From Tanypteryx hageni (Eukaryota > Arthropoda > Insecta > Odonata > Petaluridae), in assembly GCA_028673005.1 (NCBI GenBank), contig CM054116.1, forward strand, positions 22,793,840 through 22,857,839: 64,000 bases of DNA, written 5' to 3'. The notes below the pieces were generated by a model. That model did not search any database. It saw only the letters and a program-made list of their open reading frames with translations, and had not been told where the DNA came from. Below, piece after piece: positions 49,991-60,987 of this stretch. A program made the position numbers and the translations under genes. Within the stretch, counting starts at the first letter, position 1, and each line of letters opens with the position of its first letter.

Positions 49991-50034
49991 TCACGGACCT
50001 GTCTACGGACAGACTACCTATGATGATGATGATA
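48497..50034 (+). mobile_element. RTE-type LINE B, 5'-truncated, inserted into LINE A
   Basis: Begins within the RT domain at about 48,497 and ends in an ATGATGATGATGAT tail at 50,020-50,034, immediately followed by a TC microsatellite. Its RT resembles but is clearly distinct from LINE A and from the 23-26 kb LINE, so it is a different subfamily and not an inverted piece of LINE A. No clear target duplication is visible; a small target deletion or an insertion by template switching is possible. Confidence 0.85.
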
Positions 50035-50054
50035 TATCTCTCTCTCTCTCTCTT
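50034..50054. repeat. (TC)n microsatellite at LINE B tail
   Basis: ATATCTCTCTCTCTCTCTCTT directly abuts the LINE B tail. Confidence 0.9.
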
Positions 50055-50059
50055 ATCTT

Positions 50060-51443
50060 TCATAATCCAAACTGTTCCTCTGCAACATTTTCTTCCATTT
50101 TGCTAATTAGTCTCCTGTTCATAACCCTAAGTAGAACCTTTGCTGCATGTGTAATTAAACTGATTGTTCTGTGTTCACTGCATTTTCTTGTTCCTTGCTT
50201 TTTCGGAATTGGAATCATAATTGTTTTGACGAAATCCTCTGGCCACATCCCCTTGTCATAGATTGCATTACACAACTTCACTATTTCTTCCAGTCCTTCC
50301 TCATTAAGACACTTAAATAATTCTATTGGTATCTCATCTACCCCCATTGCCTTCCCATTCTTCATATCCTTTATTGCTTGTAGCACCTCTATCTTCAATA
50401 TCGAAACCCCTGTTTCGTCATTATTTATTTCATCCTGCTCTTCAATACGGAGGTCCTTTGGTTTTTCATTTGATTTGTACAACTCCTCCATGTATTCTCT
50501 CCATCTATTAAGAACCTCCTCTTTCTTATATAGAACTTTATCTTCTTTACTTGCAATCTCTTTCACACATGCACTTGTTCTCCATCAATCCCACGTTATA
50601 TTTTTTACTTTCTTATACATCAAGTCATACATTCCTTTTCTCTCTAGATCTTCTATATCTGAGCATTCCTCCTCTAGCCATCTCTCCCTTGCTTTTTGGG
50701 TTTCTCTTCTTAGTTCATTATTCAGTTTCCTGTGTTCCTTTTTCCATCTTCATCAGTCCTGCTTTTGTATTGCCTTCTTTCTTCCATATTTTCTATAATT
50801 TCCTTTGTCACCCATGGCTTTTTCATTCTTTTTCCTTTGAAAAACCCAATAGCCTGTTCTGCTGTTTTCCTTATAGCCTTCTTTATCCTATTCCATGCTT
50901 CATCCACATTTTCCTCCGACACGTTTTCTCTTTTGATTGCCTGAGCTAATTTTTCTCCTATTCTTTCTTTTCCTATTGTGGCTATATTCTCTAAGTCCCA
51001 TTTCCTAACTATCTTAGCCTTCTTAACCTTCTTCAAGACTAGTTTTATTTCGGCCATGAGGAGCACATGATCACTGTCAATGTCTGCTCCTGGAAGTCCA
51101 TATGCCTTTTTTACTCCATTTCTATATCTTTCTTCCGCTAAAATATAATCTATTTTATATCTGGCTCCATCTCCTGGTGATTTCCACGTGCATAGCCTTC
51201 TCTTATGATTTTCAAACCAAGTATTTGATATGAACATCCTCTTTTCTTTACAGAACTCGACAAGTCTTTCACCTCTTTCATTTCTTTTCCCTAGTCCAAA
51301 TTTTCCTACTACTTGGTCTTCTCTTCCCTCTCCTACCACAGCGTTCCAATCGCCCATCACTATCTTGCAACAGTTTTTACCTTCCTCCTCCATAATATTT
51401 TCTATCTTCTCGTATATTTCTTCAACAGCCTCATCTTCATGTT
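50060..51443 (-). pseudogene. RTE LINE A endonuclease and RT fingers, 5' half
   Basis: Minus strand from 51,443: HEDEAVEEIYEKIENIM, endonuclease blocks CKIVMGDWNAVVGEG (catalytic Asp present), CTWKSPGDGARYKIDYIL and GADIDSDHVLL (catalytic Asp-His), then the linker. The frame shifts near 50,740 and the linker continues as LNNELRRETQKARERW, with a TGA near 50,590 after KNITWD. RT fingers follow: DMKNGKAMGVDEIPIEL, GMWPEDFVKTIMIPIPKK and VAEEQFG, where LINE B interrupts. The N-terminal endonuclease part (TWNVRT and SEVRW blocks) is missing by truncation. Confidence 0.85.
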
Positions 51444-51653
51444 TCGATTGACCAATTTTAGCATAAAAGGTCGATTTATATTAACGTATCAGGCACGTCA
51501 CGGTTCCGACACGTAGCGTTTCAAACAAAGACACAAGCATTGTTTATATTTACGTATCCGGCCAGGTACGGTTCCGTTCAGAATTAGATGACAAAATCTG
51601 GAGACTGTCGCCAGTAGCTCATTTGAAGAGTCCAGTGTGTTAACTCACGAAAA

Positions 51654-53994
51654 TGTTGCGTAATCTGTCCCTGACTGATTTAATTGCACTATTACTGGAC
51701 GAAGATGAAGAAAAAATGGAGAAGTGCAGGCGTTTTGGTGTACACAAGAGCCTACAGAAGAGGAAAACGGAATGAATACTGGACTCTTTACAAGGACTTG
51801 ATGGATGACGAAGAAAGATTTTTTCATTATTTTAGAATGTCACAATATCAGTTTGAAGTTCTTTTTAAAAAATTGAAAACACCATCAAAAAGTCAAACAA
51901 AAGTTTCAAGGAAGCTCTTGGACCGTAAGAAAAATTGGCAGTTTGTTTAAGGTAATTTTATTTATAATACTTACATAGTTATTAAAAATAGGTAATTTTT
52001 TCATGAAAAATAATGTTACATAACTATAAAATATTATTCATAATATTAATATAATAGAATAATATGAATAATGTCAAATAGAAACATGTAATTCGATAAA
52101 CAGATTGCTTATATTTAAATACAGATTTAATTGGTATATTGAGGATCAAATTGTTCATAATAAGCGCAACCATTTGTATGTTGAGGTGTAGAAGATTGGG
52201 GAAAAGCAGGGATTTGTGATGCCGTTGTCTCTTAGCCATATATACATAGATGGTGAACTTTTGAATCCGTTGAAGAAAATGATTGTGTAGGAGATGTCAC
52301 CGGGGTTGGTGTCCGATAATGTGGGCTTGGTAACATACTTTCTGATGTCGACGATGCATATGTTGATAGATCTTTGATTTCAAGTTCTGATATTATTGAA
52401 AATACTCTCTGTTTTGCTATGGCTCTATTAATTGGAGAAAAGCGTTTAACATTTTTGGCAATATTGCCAAAAACATATTAATTTCGACAATAGAGTTTCC
52501 CCTGTCCGTCTGTGACTTCTTACAAGGTATTCCATCGAAACAGAAGATGCAGTTTCGCATTTTCTCTTTGTCACCCGTTGAGTTTTTGATGGGATAAAGA
52601 TATTTTCACTATCTTTAATTATTTGGTCATTGTTTATGGAACTCAATCTTCCACCCTCACTGGAACAATCACCTTCATCATCTGTTGCGCCACTAGTGAA
52701 ATGTGTGTCTCTTTCTTTTATATGTATGAAGCAAAAATGTCATCTCATATTCGAACATCCATTATTTACATTCTCTGCGGCCTGCCCACTTTTTTCCGTA
52801 TTTTTTAAATTTCTTCGGAAGGCGTCGCGAAGGTTATTCCATTGGGTTCTCCATGCTTCATCTAAAAAAGAAAAAATAAATAGCAGGGCAAATAAAAAAC
52901 TAGAAGTACCTGGTCCACTACTCAATTCACCTACATAAATTTTCCTTATTTTCAGGTTTTTTGCTGCTGGCGACTCGTATAGGACATTTGCATTCAGTTA
53001 TCGTCTGGGTCATGCTACAGTTTGCTTTACTGTTACAGTAGTTTGCAATGCGATTATCAAACATTTATTATCAGAGTATATGCCAGTACCATCTCGAGAA
53101 GAGTGGCTTTCAATCGCAGAAGATTTCTGGAATATCTGGAATTTTCCGAACGTCTTGGGGCAATAGACGGCAAACATGTCACAATTACAGCTCCTGCTAA
53201 TACTGGATTACTGCACTTCAATTATAAAAAAACGTTTTCAGTTGTACTCATGGCTTTAGTTGATGCAAGATATAGATTTATTGAGGTAGATGTTGGTGGT
53301 TATGGTAGAAATAGCGACGGAGGTATTTTTCTTTTTCCAAACTGGGAAAATATCTCGAAATGGGTAAGTTAAATGTGCCCGAAGACAAAAATCTTCCGAA
53401 TACCGATATAGTGATGCCTCATGTAATTGTGGGCGACGAAGCTTTCCCTTTAAAAAGACATCTTCTAAGACCTTGTCCAGGAAAACAACTTGAACAAGAT
53501 CCAACGAAAAGGATTTTCAATTATCGGTTGAGCCACGCCCGAAGAGTTTCAGAAAATGCCTTTGGGCCAGAAATTCCGGATATACAACGCGAATTCAATT
53601 AAAACCAGAAAATACAGATCAAGTTATATTAACCACATGCATTTTACATAACTATATTACGGCCGACCGACATGCTCATCAACCCAAAGAACCCCTGGGA
53701 AACAATTTACGACATCTTCCACGACAAGGACGGAACGCCAGTAGCCCAGCGTTTCATGTAAGAGATGTTTTAAAATCATATTTTAGCAGTTTGGCTGGAC
53801 GAGTTGAATGGCAGGATTCCTATCATGAACAAGAAATTCCGATGGAAGATCCACGAAAAATTCAGTTCTTTGCATTTACTATGTACTTTAAAACCACTCC
53901 AATTTTTAAAGGCATTAGATACTTATCTACATTAGTTCTATTTCTGTTTAACTACCTATTTCTGAGAACAATGTGTACACTTGAATTACAATAA
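51654..53994 (+). pseudogene. HARBI1-like PIF/Harbinger nuclease, frameshifted
   Basis: DDE-type transposase of the DDE_4 kind. Exon 1 (51,654-51,951): MLRNLSLTDLIALLLDEDEE, RRF-VHK, frameshift near 51,770, EYWTLYKDLMDDEERFFHYF and RMSQYQFEVLFKKL, a second shift, then SFKEALGP, a TAA, EKLAVCLR. A likely intron (GT 51,952-51,953; AG 52,954-52,955) leads to exon 2: [36 protein letters not shown], frameshift near 53,156, [10 protein letters not shown] (first Asp), [15 protein letters not shown] and NSDGGIF (second Asp), frameshift near 53,330, VIVGDEAFPL, NYRLSHARRVSENAFG (catalytic Glu), frameshift near 53,570, and TTCILHNYI then RVEWQDSYH. All catalytic residues survive but at least five lesions prevent translation. 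Exact 3' end uncertain. Confidence 0.85.
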
Positions 53995-54164
53995 TAACTG
54001 GGAATTATTAAAATTGATAAAAAAGACTCACATGGCTGATGAACTTCTTTTGCAATCTCCTTCCATGCGGCTTCTTTCTTTTCTGTATCACTATAACGTT
54101 TATCACTTTGATCATATAGAAAACTGTACCCCCGAACAGCTTCAATGAGCCTTTCTTTATCCAT
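52127..54164 (-). pseudogene. MADF/BESS accessory protein of the PIF/Harbinger element
   Basis: Second gene of the element, of the Myb/SANT-like class that helps PIF/Harbinger nucleases bind DNA and enter the nucleus. Exon 1 (54,032-54,164) starts MDKERLIEAVRGYSFLYDQS and continues through AAWKEIAKEVHQP. Donor GTGAGT at 54,031 and acceptor TTTTTTAG ending at 52,862 join codons to give PYEAWRTQWNNLRDAFRRNL, completing a MADF domain. Exon 2 (52,127-52,861) then has TGA at 52,740-52,742, an acidic linker, a frameshift near 52,480, a BESS-like segment (KNVKRFSPINRAIAKQRVFS), an S/T/P-rich tail, TAA at 52,232-52,234 and a final stop at 52,127. I chose MDKERL over an ATG 8 codons upstream because the MADF fold begins there. 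Confidence 0.75.
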
Positions 54165-54846
54165 TATGTAAATAAAAAAAGGATTCACTTTAAAAATAAT
54201 TAAAGCAAGAGATGTACCTCAGTGTGAAAACTGTCTGTACGGAGCAGAAAGCTAATGTATAATATCGGAGCGTGCCGGCTCAGACAGGTTCAGACACGTT
54301 CCGTGTCCGACAAATATTGTCTCCAAGAATACCGGCGGCGTCGGACCGCTCACGTACCGGGTCTGTGCGGACACGCTACGCTTGATATAAACACTTAAAT
54401 GAAATTCACTAAAATAATTTTGTCTGAAACACTACGTGTTGGAACCGTGACGTGCCTGATACGTTAATATAAATCGATCTTTACTCTCCAATACCAAATT
54501 TTATCAAAATAGGTCAAGCGGGTTCCGAGTTTTAACATGCGGACAGACGGACGGAAACGACCTCCCCTATATGCGTTCACTTCGTGCAAAGAACGCATAA
54601 AAATGTATAGGAAATTAAATACTTTACTAGTTCTACAAGTTTTATTTGAAAACTATTTTATATTACCAATGCTCGACGAGAGATGACGGAAATTTCATTT
54701 TTTGTCACCATTAAAGTATGTGATGTTCTTATTGTCTTTGACTGTAAGTTCTTAATATCAAAGTTCATGAAATTCCGTTCGGTAGAAGTCGAGAACGAAC
54801 ATGCGGACAGACGAACGGGCAGACATTGAGTAATTATATATAAAGA

Positions 54847-57839
54847 TTACAACATTTACTTTTCACAACTAGCGGTGATATTAGTAACACTGTTATCTAG
54901 AACGGTGTTTAAAGCGAAAACTAATAGCTATAAATTAATATCTAGGCAGATGATGCTGGGCCTATTTCCATTAAAGGAGAAAATTAATATAACAGCCAAT
55001 TCGCGTTAATTTTTTTAAGGACGCGCTAGTCGCTAGGACGGCTCCCCAAGTCCTGTTCCCCCAAGGCGCTTCTCAAAAGCGAACGAATTATTTCAAACGG
55101 ATTTTAAACGAGACTCACCCCTCGTTACCGCCCTCCCACTTTCAGCCCTTCTCTCAATTCCGACGAAACTAATTATACGGAGCAGAGCTCTCCAGGTGGG
55201 GAGATTTGGCCAACGGGAGTGAATGGGATGGGGAGGGGGGCAACCGGTGCTTCTATGGCAACACAGGCTCTCTCCGTGATCGAATGGAAGGGCTCGGAAG
55301 CTGCGCATTACTGACCCCAAATGCTCCCGAGCGCTGTGCACGGCTGCCACTCAGGCAAAACATGCACCTTCTGCGGAAACTGATTACTAAGTTGCCGATC
55401 CTTCCCGTGAACACTATAGCAGCCATTTGGAACTCTATGGGACATCTCGGTGGCATAGATGCGATAGTAGTAATTGAAGGGCCGCATTACGGGTGTTTAA
55501 TAAGGGACAAGATAGTAGATATAAATCATTTCGATTATCCACTTATTTGCTAGGAGCCATGAAAAAGAAACCGTGCTATGGATCAAGAAATAGGAAACAA
55601 TAAGTTTCAGGAAAATCTATTCGATGCGAAAATTAGCGCTAGGGGTTTGGCGCCGCCGATTTGGCATGGATGCTTGAGGATAAAGAACGGAAGCAAAAGG
55701 AGAATCGAATATCACGTCTACTCGTTGATACGATTTGAAAAAATTCATTAGAGCGGATTAAAAAAGGGAATCATTCTCGGCATCCACATACTTCCTCATC
55801 CGCGGACGTCGTTAAAAACAGACCACAAGTCGTCGAGGAAAATATTTCGAGAGCAAATAATTTCGAATCTACATTTTTTGAGGTACGTCTATTCCAGAAG
55901 CCACAAAAAAACGCACGAACGAACGCCCTGAAGCGACCACAGCGGCCGTTTTATTCCAGTTTTCCATAAATATATATCTCCACCGGAGGACCCGTAAAAA
56001 AATCCCAGGGAAGAGATACCGTACTCTGCACCAGCTGGAAAATCGAAGGGCGCTTTTAAAAAGCGAGGAAAGGGAAAAGGGGTCTGCGGAACAGATATTA
56101 AAAATCGCATTCGCCGAGTGTCGAGGAGAGAGAGAGGTCGGGTTTTTTTCTAATTTTGCTCTCGCGAGCCCTCTACTGCTTCACAGAGGAACTATGCGTT
56201 CTCTCTCCGCGTCGCAGTGGCAAGTTATCCGTCACCGAGGAAATTGAGATGGCAATCGCACGGAAAAGCAAAGTCGACAAAGCGGTGGGCGCCGTTAATT
56301 GAAAAAGTTTACGTGGCCTCCTGCGACGAGTCGGCGTGGTTATATGTATTTGGATTCTCGGAGATCCCCTAAAAAATAAAAATTCGCGAGATGGCACGAT
56401 TACGTCCGATATCAAATGGATAAAGGAGTAAGCGATAGAAGGGAAAAGGGGAGGGAAAATGAGAGTGAGGAGAGATATATGAAGGATTGGAGTAGAAGCG
56501 ACGGCAAGGAACGTGATGGGAGGAGAAAACATGAGTGAGGGAAATGTTTGCACTACTGAAAAGCACGAGCTGCATTACGATTTCTGCTCTCTCCCTCTTT
56601 TTCGCACCCTCCTCCCACTCTCCCCGCCCTTTCATCCGATTCTCCGCTCTAGTTTATCCGCAGATGAAACACAAACAAACTCGCAGTTCGAATGATTAAA
56701 ACATCTCTTAAAAGGGATCTATTTTTTCTCCTTTAGGGACAAAAAAATGAAAGGCGAAATTGGCGCACGGTGAATATAGGATTATTTCCATTTTCATTGT
56801 GAGCGGAACGTGGGAAAGGTCTCTTTGCCAACGGGTGCTGTGAAATACGGCGAGAGTGTCGGCGACATAAACCGACCAACGACGGCCGAGGATTAGCCGA
56901 GATTTATGTAGTGTGAGGCAAATTAAAGGTAGAAATCTTTCGCGCAATCAAATCAAGAACAACTCTGAAATGAAGGCCGGTAACTAAGTGTCCCTTATGC
57001 TCTTTCCCTTCCATAATGGAGAAAGGGCAGCAATTTTATGACGCAGAAAATAATCTGAAAGCTCAGATACTGTCGCGCTTACAATCTTGTCCTTTTGAAA
57101 TAAAAGAGCACCGAGAGCTCTTTCACAAATATTAAATCGAAATGAATTACAGCGCTGCTAATACCGTGCTAAATATATAATAAAAATGATCCTGAATTAA
57201 ACTTCAACATTTAAAATGTTAAAACAACACCGTACGAGGAAACCGTAAGCTATGAATAAATCGGAAAATTAAGTCCTAAGTAGAATGAATAACTAGCCAA
57301 AATAAACGAAAAGCAGGATTCTATAAAGGAAATTATTTTAAATAAAAACAGTATAGCGATGTGAAATTAATATAAAGAACTCAAATGGAAGCAAAGTGAA
57401 GACACAGAAAATGTCCATAAATGCTTTCCGAACGTGTTTCAGGGTAGTTCGTGGAGTCGACATGTTGGAAGGATTACGAAGAAGAAAACGGAAATTTCGT
57501 GAGGGATTCAATCAGGTTGGGAAAATTGAAAAATATATAATAACTGAAAAAAATATAGCCATGGGATAGGGAGAAATAAAACTCTAATTTTACAAAAAAC
57601 TGAACCATACGAACGGACATGTAAGTGGATTACTCTCATTATGAATGATCGAATCACACTAAAATATCGAAAGCGAATATATCATTTGCCCCAGAAAATT
57701 CCTTATCTACATCCATGACAGTTTTTATAATGCCATACACTAGTTTTGGAGAATAGCAACTACAAATTGGACCGTACGCTTTAAGTACCTCGCCCAATTG
57801 AATGAAGAGGCGGCTAGGTGAGTAGAGAATTATATGCAG
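54847..57839. other. Unannotated sequence
   Basis: No gene or repeat family recognised. The 115-residue plus-strand frame at 55,206-55,553 has no motif I know. Purine-rich patches occur at about 56,030-56,140 and 56,440-56,530. Confidence 0.5.
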
Positions 57840-58040
57840 GGAGCGGAGACAAAGAGAGAGAGATAGATAGGAAGAGAGAGAGAGTTAGAGAGAGATAGAT
57901 AGGGAGAGAGAGAGTTAGAGAGAGAGAGTGAGTAAGAGAGAGAGAGTAAGAGAGAAAGAGAGTTAGAGAGAGAGTAAGAGAGAGAGAGAGAGTAAGAGAG
58001 AAAGAGAGTTAGAGAGAGAGTAAGAGAGATAGAGGAGGGG
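57840..58040. repeat. Purine-rich GAGAGA / GTTAGAGAGA array
   Basis: Irregular tandem AGAGAGAGTTAGAGAGAGAG and AGTAAGAGAGAGAG units. The minus-strand frame (SLSYSLSNSLSL) is an artefact. Confidence 0.93.
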
Positions 58041-58373
58041 CAGAGGGCGTATCCCGGGCACACATAGATTCCCACACGGTGCGCGCCCTCCGCTCGTAAT
58101 TTTCTGCTCCATTGGCCATCGCCTCTTGATCGGAAATTATTGGGCCTCCTCACTCCCTTCTCTCAGCCCCTCCTTCGACGGTGAAATGAGGGAACAGGGA
58201 AAAGGAACCGGTTCCTTGCATTGGCCGGCATGAGGGCAAGCGCGTGAAGTTGAGGTTTGGCGGTAGAGGAGCAGGAGTGAAGGTGGGGAGAAGGGAGAGA
58301 ATGTGTGGGTAGAGGGAAAGTACGAGCGGGAGGGAAAACCTCTCTCCGCGCGAAGGCCGGCGCCAGGATCTGA
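58041..58373. other. Unannotated sequence
   Basis: GC-richer, non-repetitive DNA between the GA array and the hAT element; nothing recognised. Confidence 0.5.
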
Positions 58374-58381
58374 GTTATAAC

Positions 58382-60987
58382 TAGACCGCGGATTTTTAGG
58401 TTCTAAAAATTAAGTTTTAGGCGACTAAAATAGGCTCTTTAAGTAGCTTAATTAGGCTTTATAATACGTAAAATAGGCTCTAAAAACTACTTCCAAAAAT
58501 TACCAGTCAACGAAACATTATTGATTTGTTTTCAAAGAACATAAAAATATTTTACTACTATGCATTGAAACTTATTCTTATGGTTAATTTACCATGCGTT
58601 ACAGAGAAAATACTATCTACATTACATATAGTAATACTGACTGAAAACACTATTCAAGTATATATTTAAGTACTATGCAGAATGATTGACAAACTGTTTC
58701 ATTCGGAATTCCCATAATGAATTTGTCACCTCTTTGCATTTATTCCACAAATTTCCCGTAGTTGGCCTCACAGTAGATAACAAGCACCTTTTCTAAGTTT
58801 TCTACCGCAATACTATGGCATTTGTCAGTTAATATCATCTTGTAAGCAAAAAAAGAACGTTCGGCATTAACTGATGTGACGGGGACAAACTACAACTTAG
58901 GAGCATGTTGAAATGAAATTTTGCACTCAACTTCACTGGATTTTCCTGCCAGTATATCTGCTGCTGTACATAGGCTCTGCAGACCTGAGTTCTTTTGTAG
59001 CACTTTTTCTAGTTTGGCTCTTAATTTTCCCCCACTTCACCTGGCGCTTCCTTGATTTTTTTCACTTCATTCAGCAAAGCAGTATTTTCGTAGATGGGTT
59101 TTTCTGAGACCTCCAATTCAGCCATAATCCACACAAGGGATGTATAGTGGGATCTAATATACACCAAATCCTTGGGACTGGAGGGATCATCCAGAAACAT
59201 TTTCGCCGAAGTGACACAGGCAGTATCCTCGGCTAGATTTGCCACAACTTCCTTGACATGAAGGATATGCTCACTGTAAAATTCAGCTGCTTTCAGCACG
59301 GGCACAGGTGGCAGGGGAACATCGGGCAGTTTTTTTCAAAAAGCCTGTTTTCTTGTTGGCGCCTTGACGAAGACCTTCTTCACGGTGGAGATCAGTTTGT
59401 TCACCTTGGGGATTTCCAGTCTTATTTGCTCTGCTACGCGGTTCAAACCACGGGCAAGGCATGTCACATGCTCAAGGGAGGGATAGAACACCTTGAGCAA
59501 CTGCAGGGCAGCATCTATGTATAGGAGCAGCACTTTCTCTTCGTCTAGATTGTTGGGATACAGCTATTTCAGTCGATTTTTCACAGAATGTGCTATTGTT
59601 TCCTGATTTGTTTTGGCAAATTACTTTGTGCAGATGAGGTAGGCTCTGGATGGCACATCTGGGTTCAATTTCCCAACAACTAAGTTGGCCATGTATCTGC
59701 TGAGAGCTTCAGCGGTTTCGTTGACTGATATCCAAATATGTGAATCTCCAATGTCCTCCCATATCCAGCACATTGCATCATCGTACGTGGGTTGTACGTA
59801 ATTCTTGCCTAGCGTTGACTCAGAAGGTACCGACTGAGGGCAGTATCGGTCTAGGAACCCCTTGAATGTTGGAATTTCTAGTGTTCTGAATGGAATGTTG
59901 GCTGCCACAATTGCATGACACGAATCTGCATCAAACTGATTCTTCTTGCAGGATCCCTCAGAAGTTTTTGTTAAAAGCGTTTGTTTCATCTTCGATTTGC
60001 GTTCAACATTTGCCTTATGTAGCACTCTTTGGACATGCTGAGTTAGGTGGGATTTTTATAACTCGAAACCTATAAAGAAAAGTTCTGAAAAAATAATTAA
60101 CCTTAAAAATACGGAAATAACCTAATAAATATTGAAATGGGACAAAAATATAAAATTTACTTTAGAGCTACGAAGGTCCGCAGCTGAATTGCTGGACATT
60201 TTGAATAACCACGTCTATAGTTACCATAAAATGGCTCATATAAACAAAAAATGTAGATGGGTGTTGCCTTAAAGATGACAAGCAATTCACGGCCAATAAT
60301 TCGCTGCAAGCCAGCATTACAATGTACTTACCTCCTTGTTGCATGCTTGACAGAAGATAATTTTTTCATCCGAACTCTTGTAGCCACTGACGTATTAAAT
60401 AAGCTTTCGAACTTGCTACTTTATGCATTGCACTTTCACAATTTTCACGTTCACACTTCTCACCTTCGCCCTCTGTGATCTGGAGATGGACTGCAGGATT
60501 ATTCTCGTTTTCCCGTGTCACACAATATGGCAATGTAACGATGAGTAATTAACACAACATCAGATTAAACCCACTGTTACATTGTCGCATCGCGCGACAC
60601 AGGGAAACAATAGCACCGCCGGATGCGTGACAGGTTTGAGTAGGTATTCGCCACCTGATCATGACCGTGGTGTGAAGGACATTTTCCCAACCCTCAACTA
60701 AAATTGTACAGTCAGTTTAAAAAATATGACTAGTACCAAAATCTGCTTTTATTGTCGATTTTTTCAACAAAATTGGCCCATTTTACGCTTTTTTGCATGA
60801 AAATGGCAAAAATAAGCATTAACGTTGAAATAGGCATTTTTAGGCATTCATGTCAAAATAGGCATTTTTAGGCACTATAAAATATACGTTTTCGGGGTTA
60901 ATTATTCATGAAACGTGTAAATACAATTGTATATTCAGATATCTACTCAGGAAATAAATAAGTTATTACCTAAAGATCCGCGGTCTA
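58382..60987 (-). mobile_element. hAT element with recognisable transposase, 2.6 kb
   Basis: Inverted termini TAGACCGCGGATTTTTAGG and, reversed, TAGACCGCGGATCTTTAGG, one mismatch in 19, with perfect 8-bp duplications outside. Subterminal regions are rich in TAGGC and TAGGCATTTTTAGGCA words (58,400-58,490 and 60,820-60,880), likely transposase-binding repeats. The transposase lies on the minus strand with all stops clustered in a few positions, so the copy is probably not ancient. Confidence 0.93.
58740..60060 (-). pseudogene. hAT transposase (BED / RNase-H-like / dimerisation), broken
   Basis: DDE-type cut-and-paste transposase. Minus strand from about 60,060: HLTQHVQRVLHKANVERKSK, likely the end of a BED zinc finger; an upstream TTTCTTTATAG could be an intron acceptor. 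Then ATIVAANIPFRTLEIP-like block (HAIVAANIPFRTLE), STLGKNYV, HIWISVNETAEALSRYMANLVVG (first Asp region, here N-E rather than D-E), TAA at 59,621, TAG near 59,562, YPSLEHVTCLARGLNRV, VNKLISTVKKVF, TGA at 59,336, VPVLKAAEFYSEHI, a frameshift near 59,025, EKVLQKNSGLQSLCTAADIL, a TAG near 58,888 and the dimerisation region VPVTSVNAERSFFAYKMILTD ending at 58,740. The order fits the hAT family. A 5' first exon was not located. Confidence 0.8.

Larger units (their letters stand above)
47347..51443 (-). mobile_element. RTE-type LINE A, 5'-truncated, split by LINE B
   Basis: The minus-strand element runs from a truncated endonuclease (5' end at 51,443) to a TGATGATGATGATG tail at 47,347-47,360. It is bounded by a perfect 21-bp target duplication and interrupted by a plus-strand relative at about 48,497-50,034. 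Its two halves are 47,361-48,496 (RT palm to C-terminus) and 50,060-51,443 (endonuclease to RT fingers). A short stretch between QFG and the KTNEERD block is missing at the junction. Confidence 0.9.
47326..51464. repeat. 21-bp target-site duplication of the minus-strand LINE
   Basis: A 21-bp sequence beginning TCGATTGACC and ending TTTTAGCAT is present identically at 47,326-47,346 and 51,444-51,464. It is Helitron sequence, so the LINE entered an existing Helitron. Confidence 0.93.
51467..54482. mobile_element. Two-gene PIF/Harbinger element, about 3.0 kb
   Basis: Inverted termini AAGGTCGATTTATATTAACG (left) and AAGATCGATTTATATTAACG (right, reversed) extend with few mismatches for about 60 bp, through TATCAGGCACGTCACGGTTCC. 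The flanking trinucleotides are TAA on the left and TAC on the right, consistent with an altered TWA duplication but not clean. It encodes a HARBI1-like nuclease on plus and a MADF/BESS protein on minus. It sits 3 bp beyond the target duplication of LINE A, inside the Helitron. Confidence 0.85.
46289..54846 (-). mobile_element. Non-autonomous Helitron, expanded by nested insertions
   Basis: On the minus strand the 3' end is a 16-bp perfect palindrome CGCAAAATATTTTGCG (46,300-46,315), then GGTACAA, then CTAG (46,289-46,292), followed by T outside: the classic Helitron hairpin plus CTRR end. The 5' end at 54,846 reads TCTTTATATATAATTACTC, preceded by A, so insertion is between A and T with no target duplication. 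About 1.4 kb is Helitron sequence, with GACAGACGG runs near both ends and a 143-bp internal repeat; the rest is inserted LINE and Harbinger DNA. No Rep/helicase is encoded. Both ends were recognised independently and sit in the same orientation. Confidence 0.75.

Noticed and set aside
47347..51443. Single LINE with twin-priming 5' inversion
   Set aside because: The plus-strand portion has its own complete 3' end and tail, and its protein differs from LINE A over the same RT blocks, so it is a second element.
55206..55553. 115-residue open frame as a host gene
   Set aside because: No recognisable domain, an overlapping minus-strand frame is equally long, and there is no supporting context.
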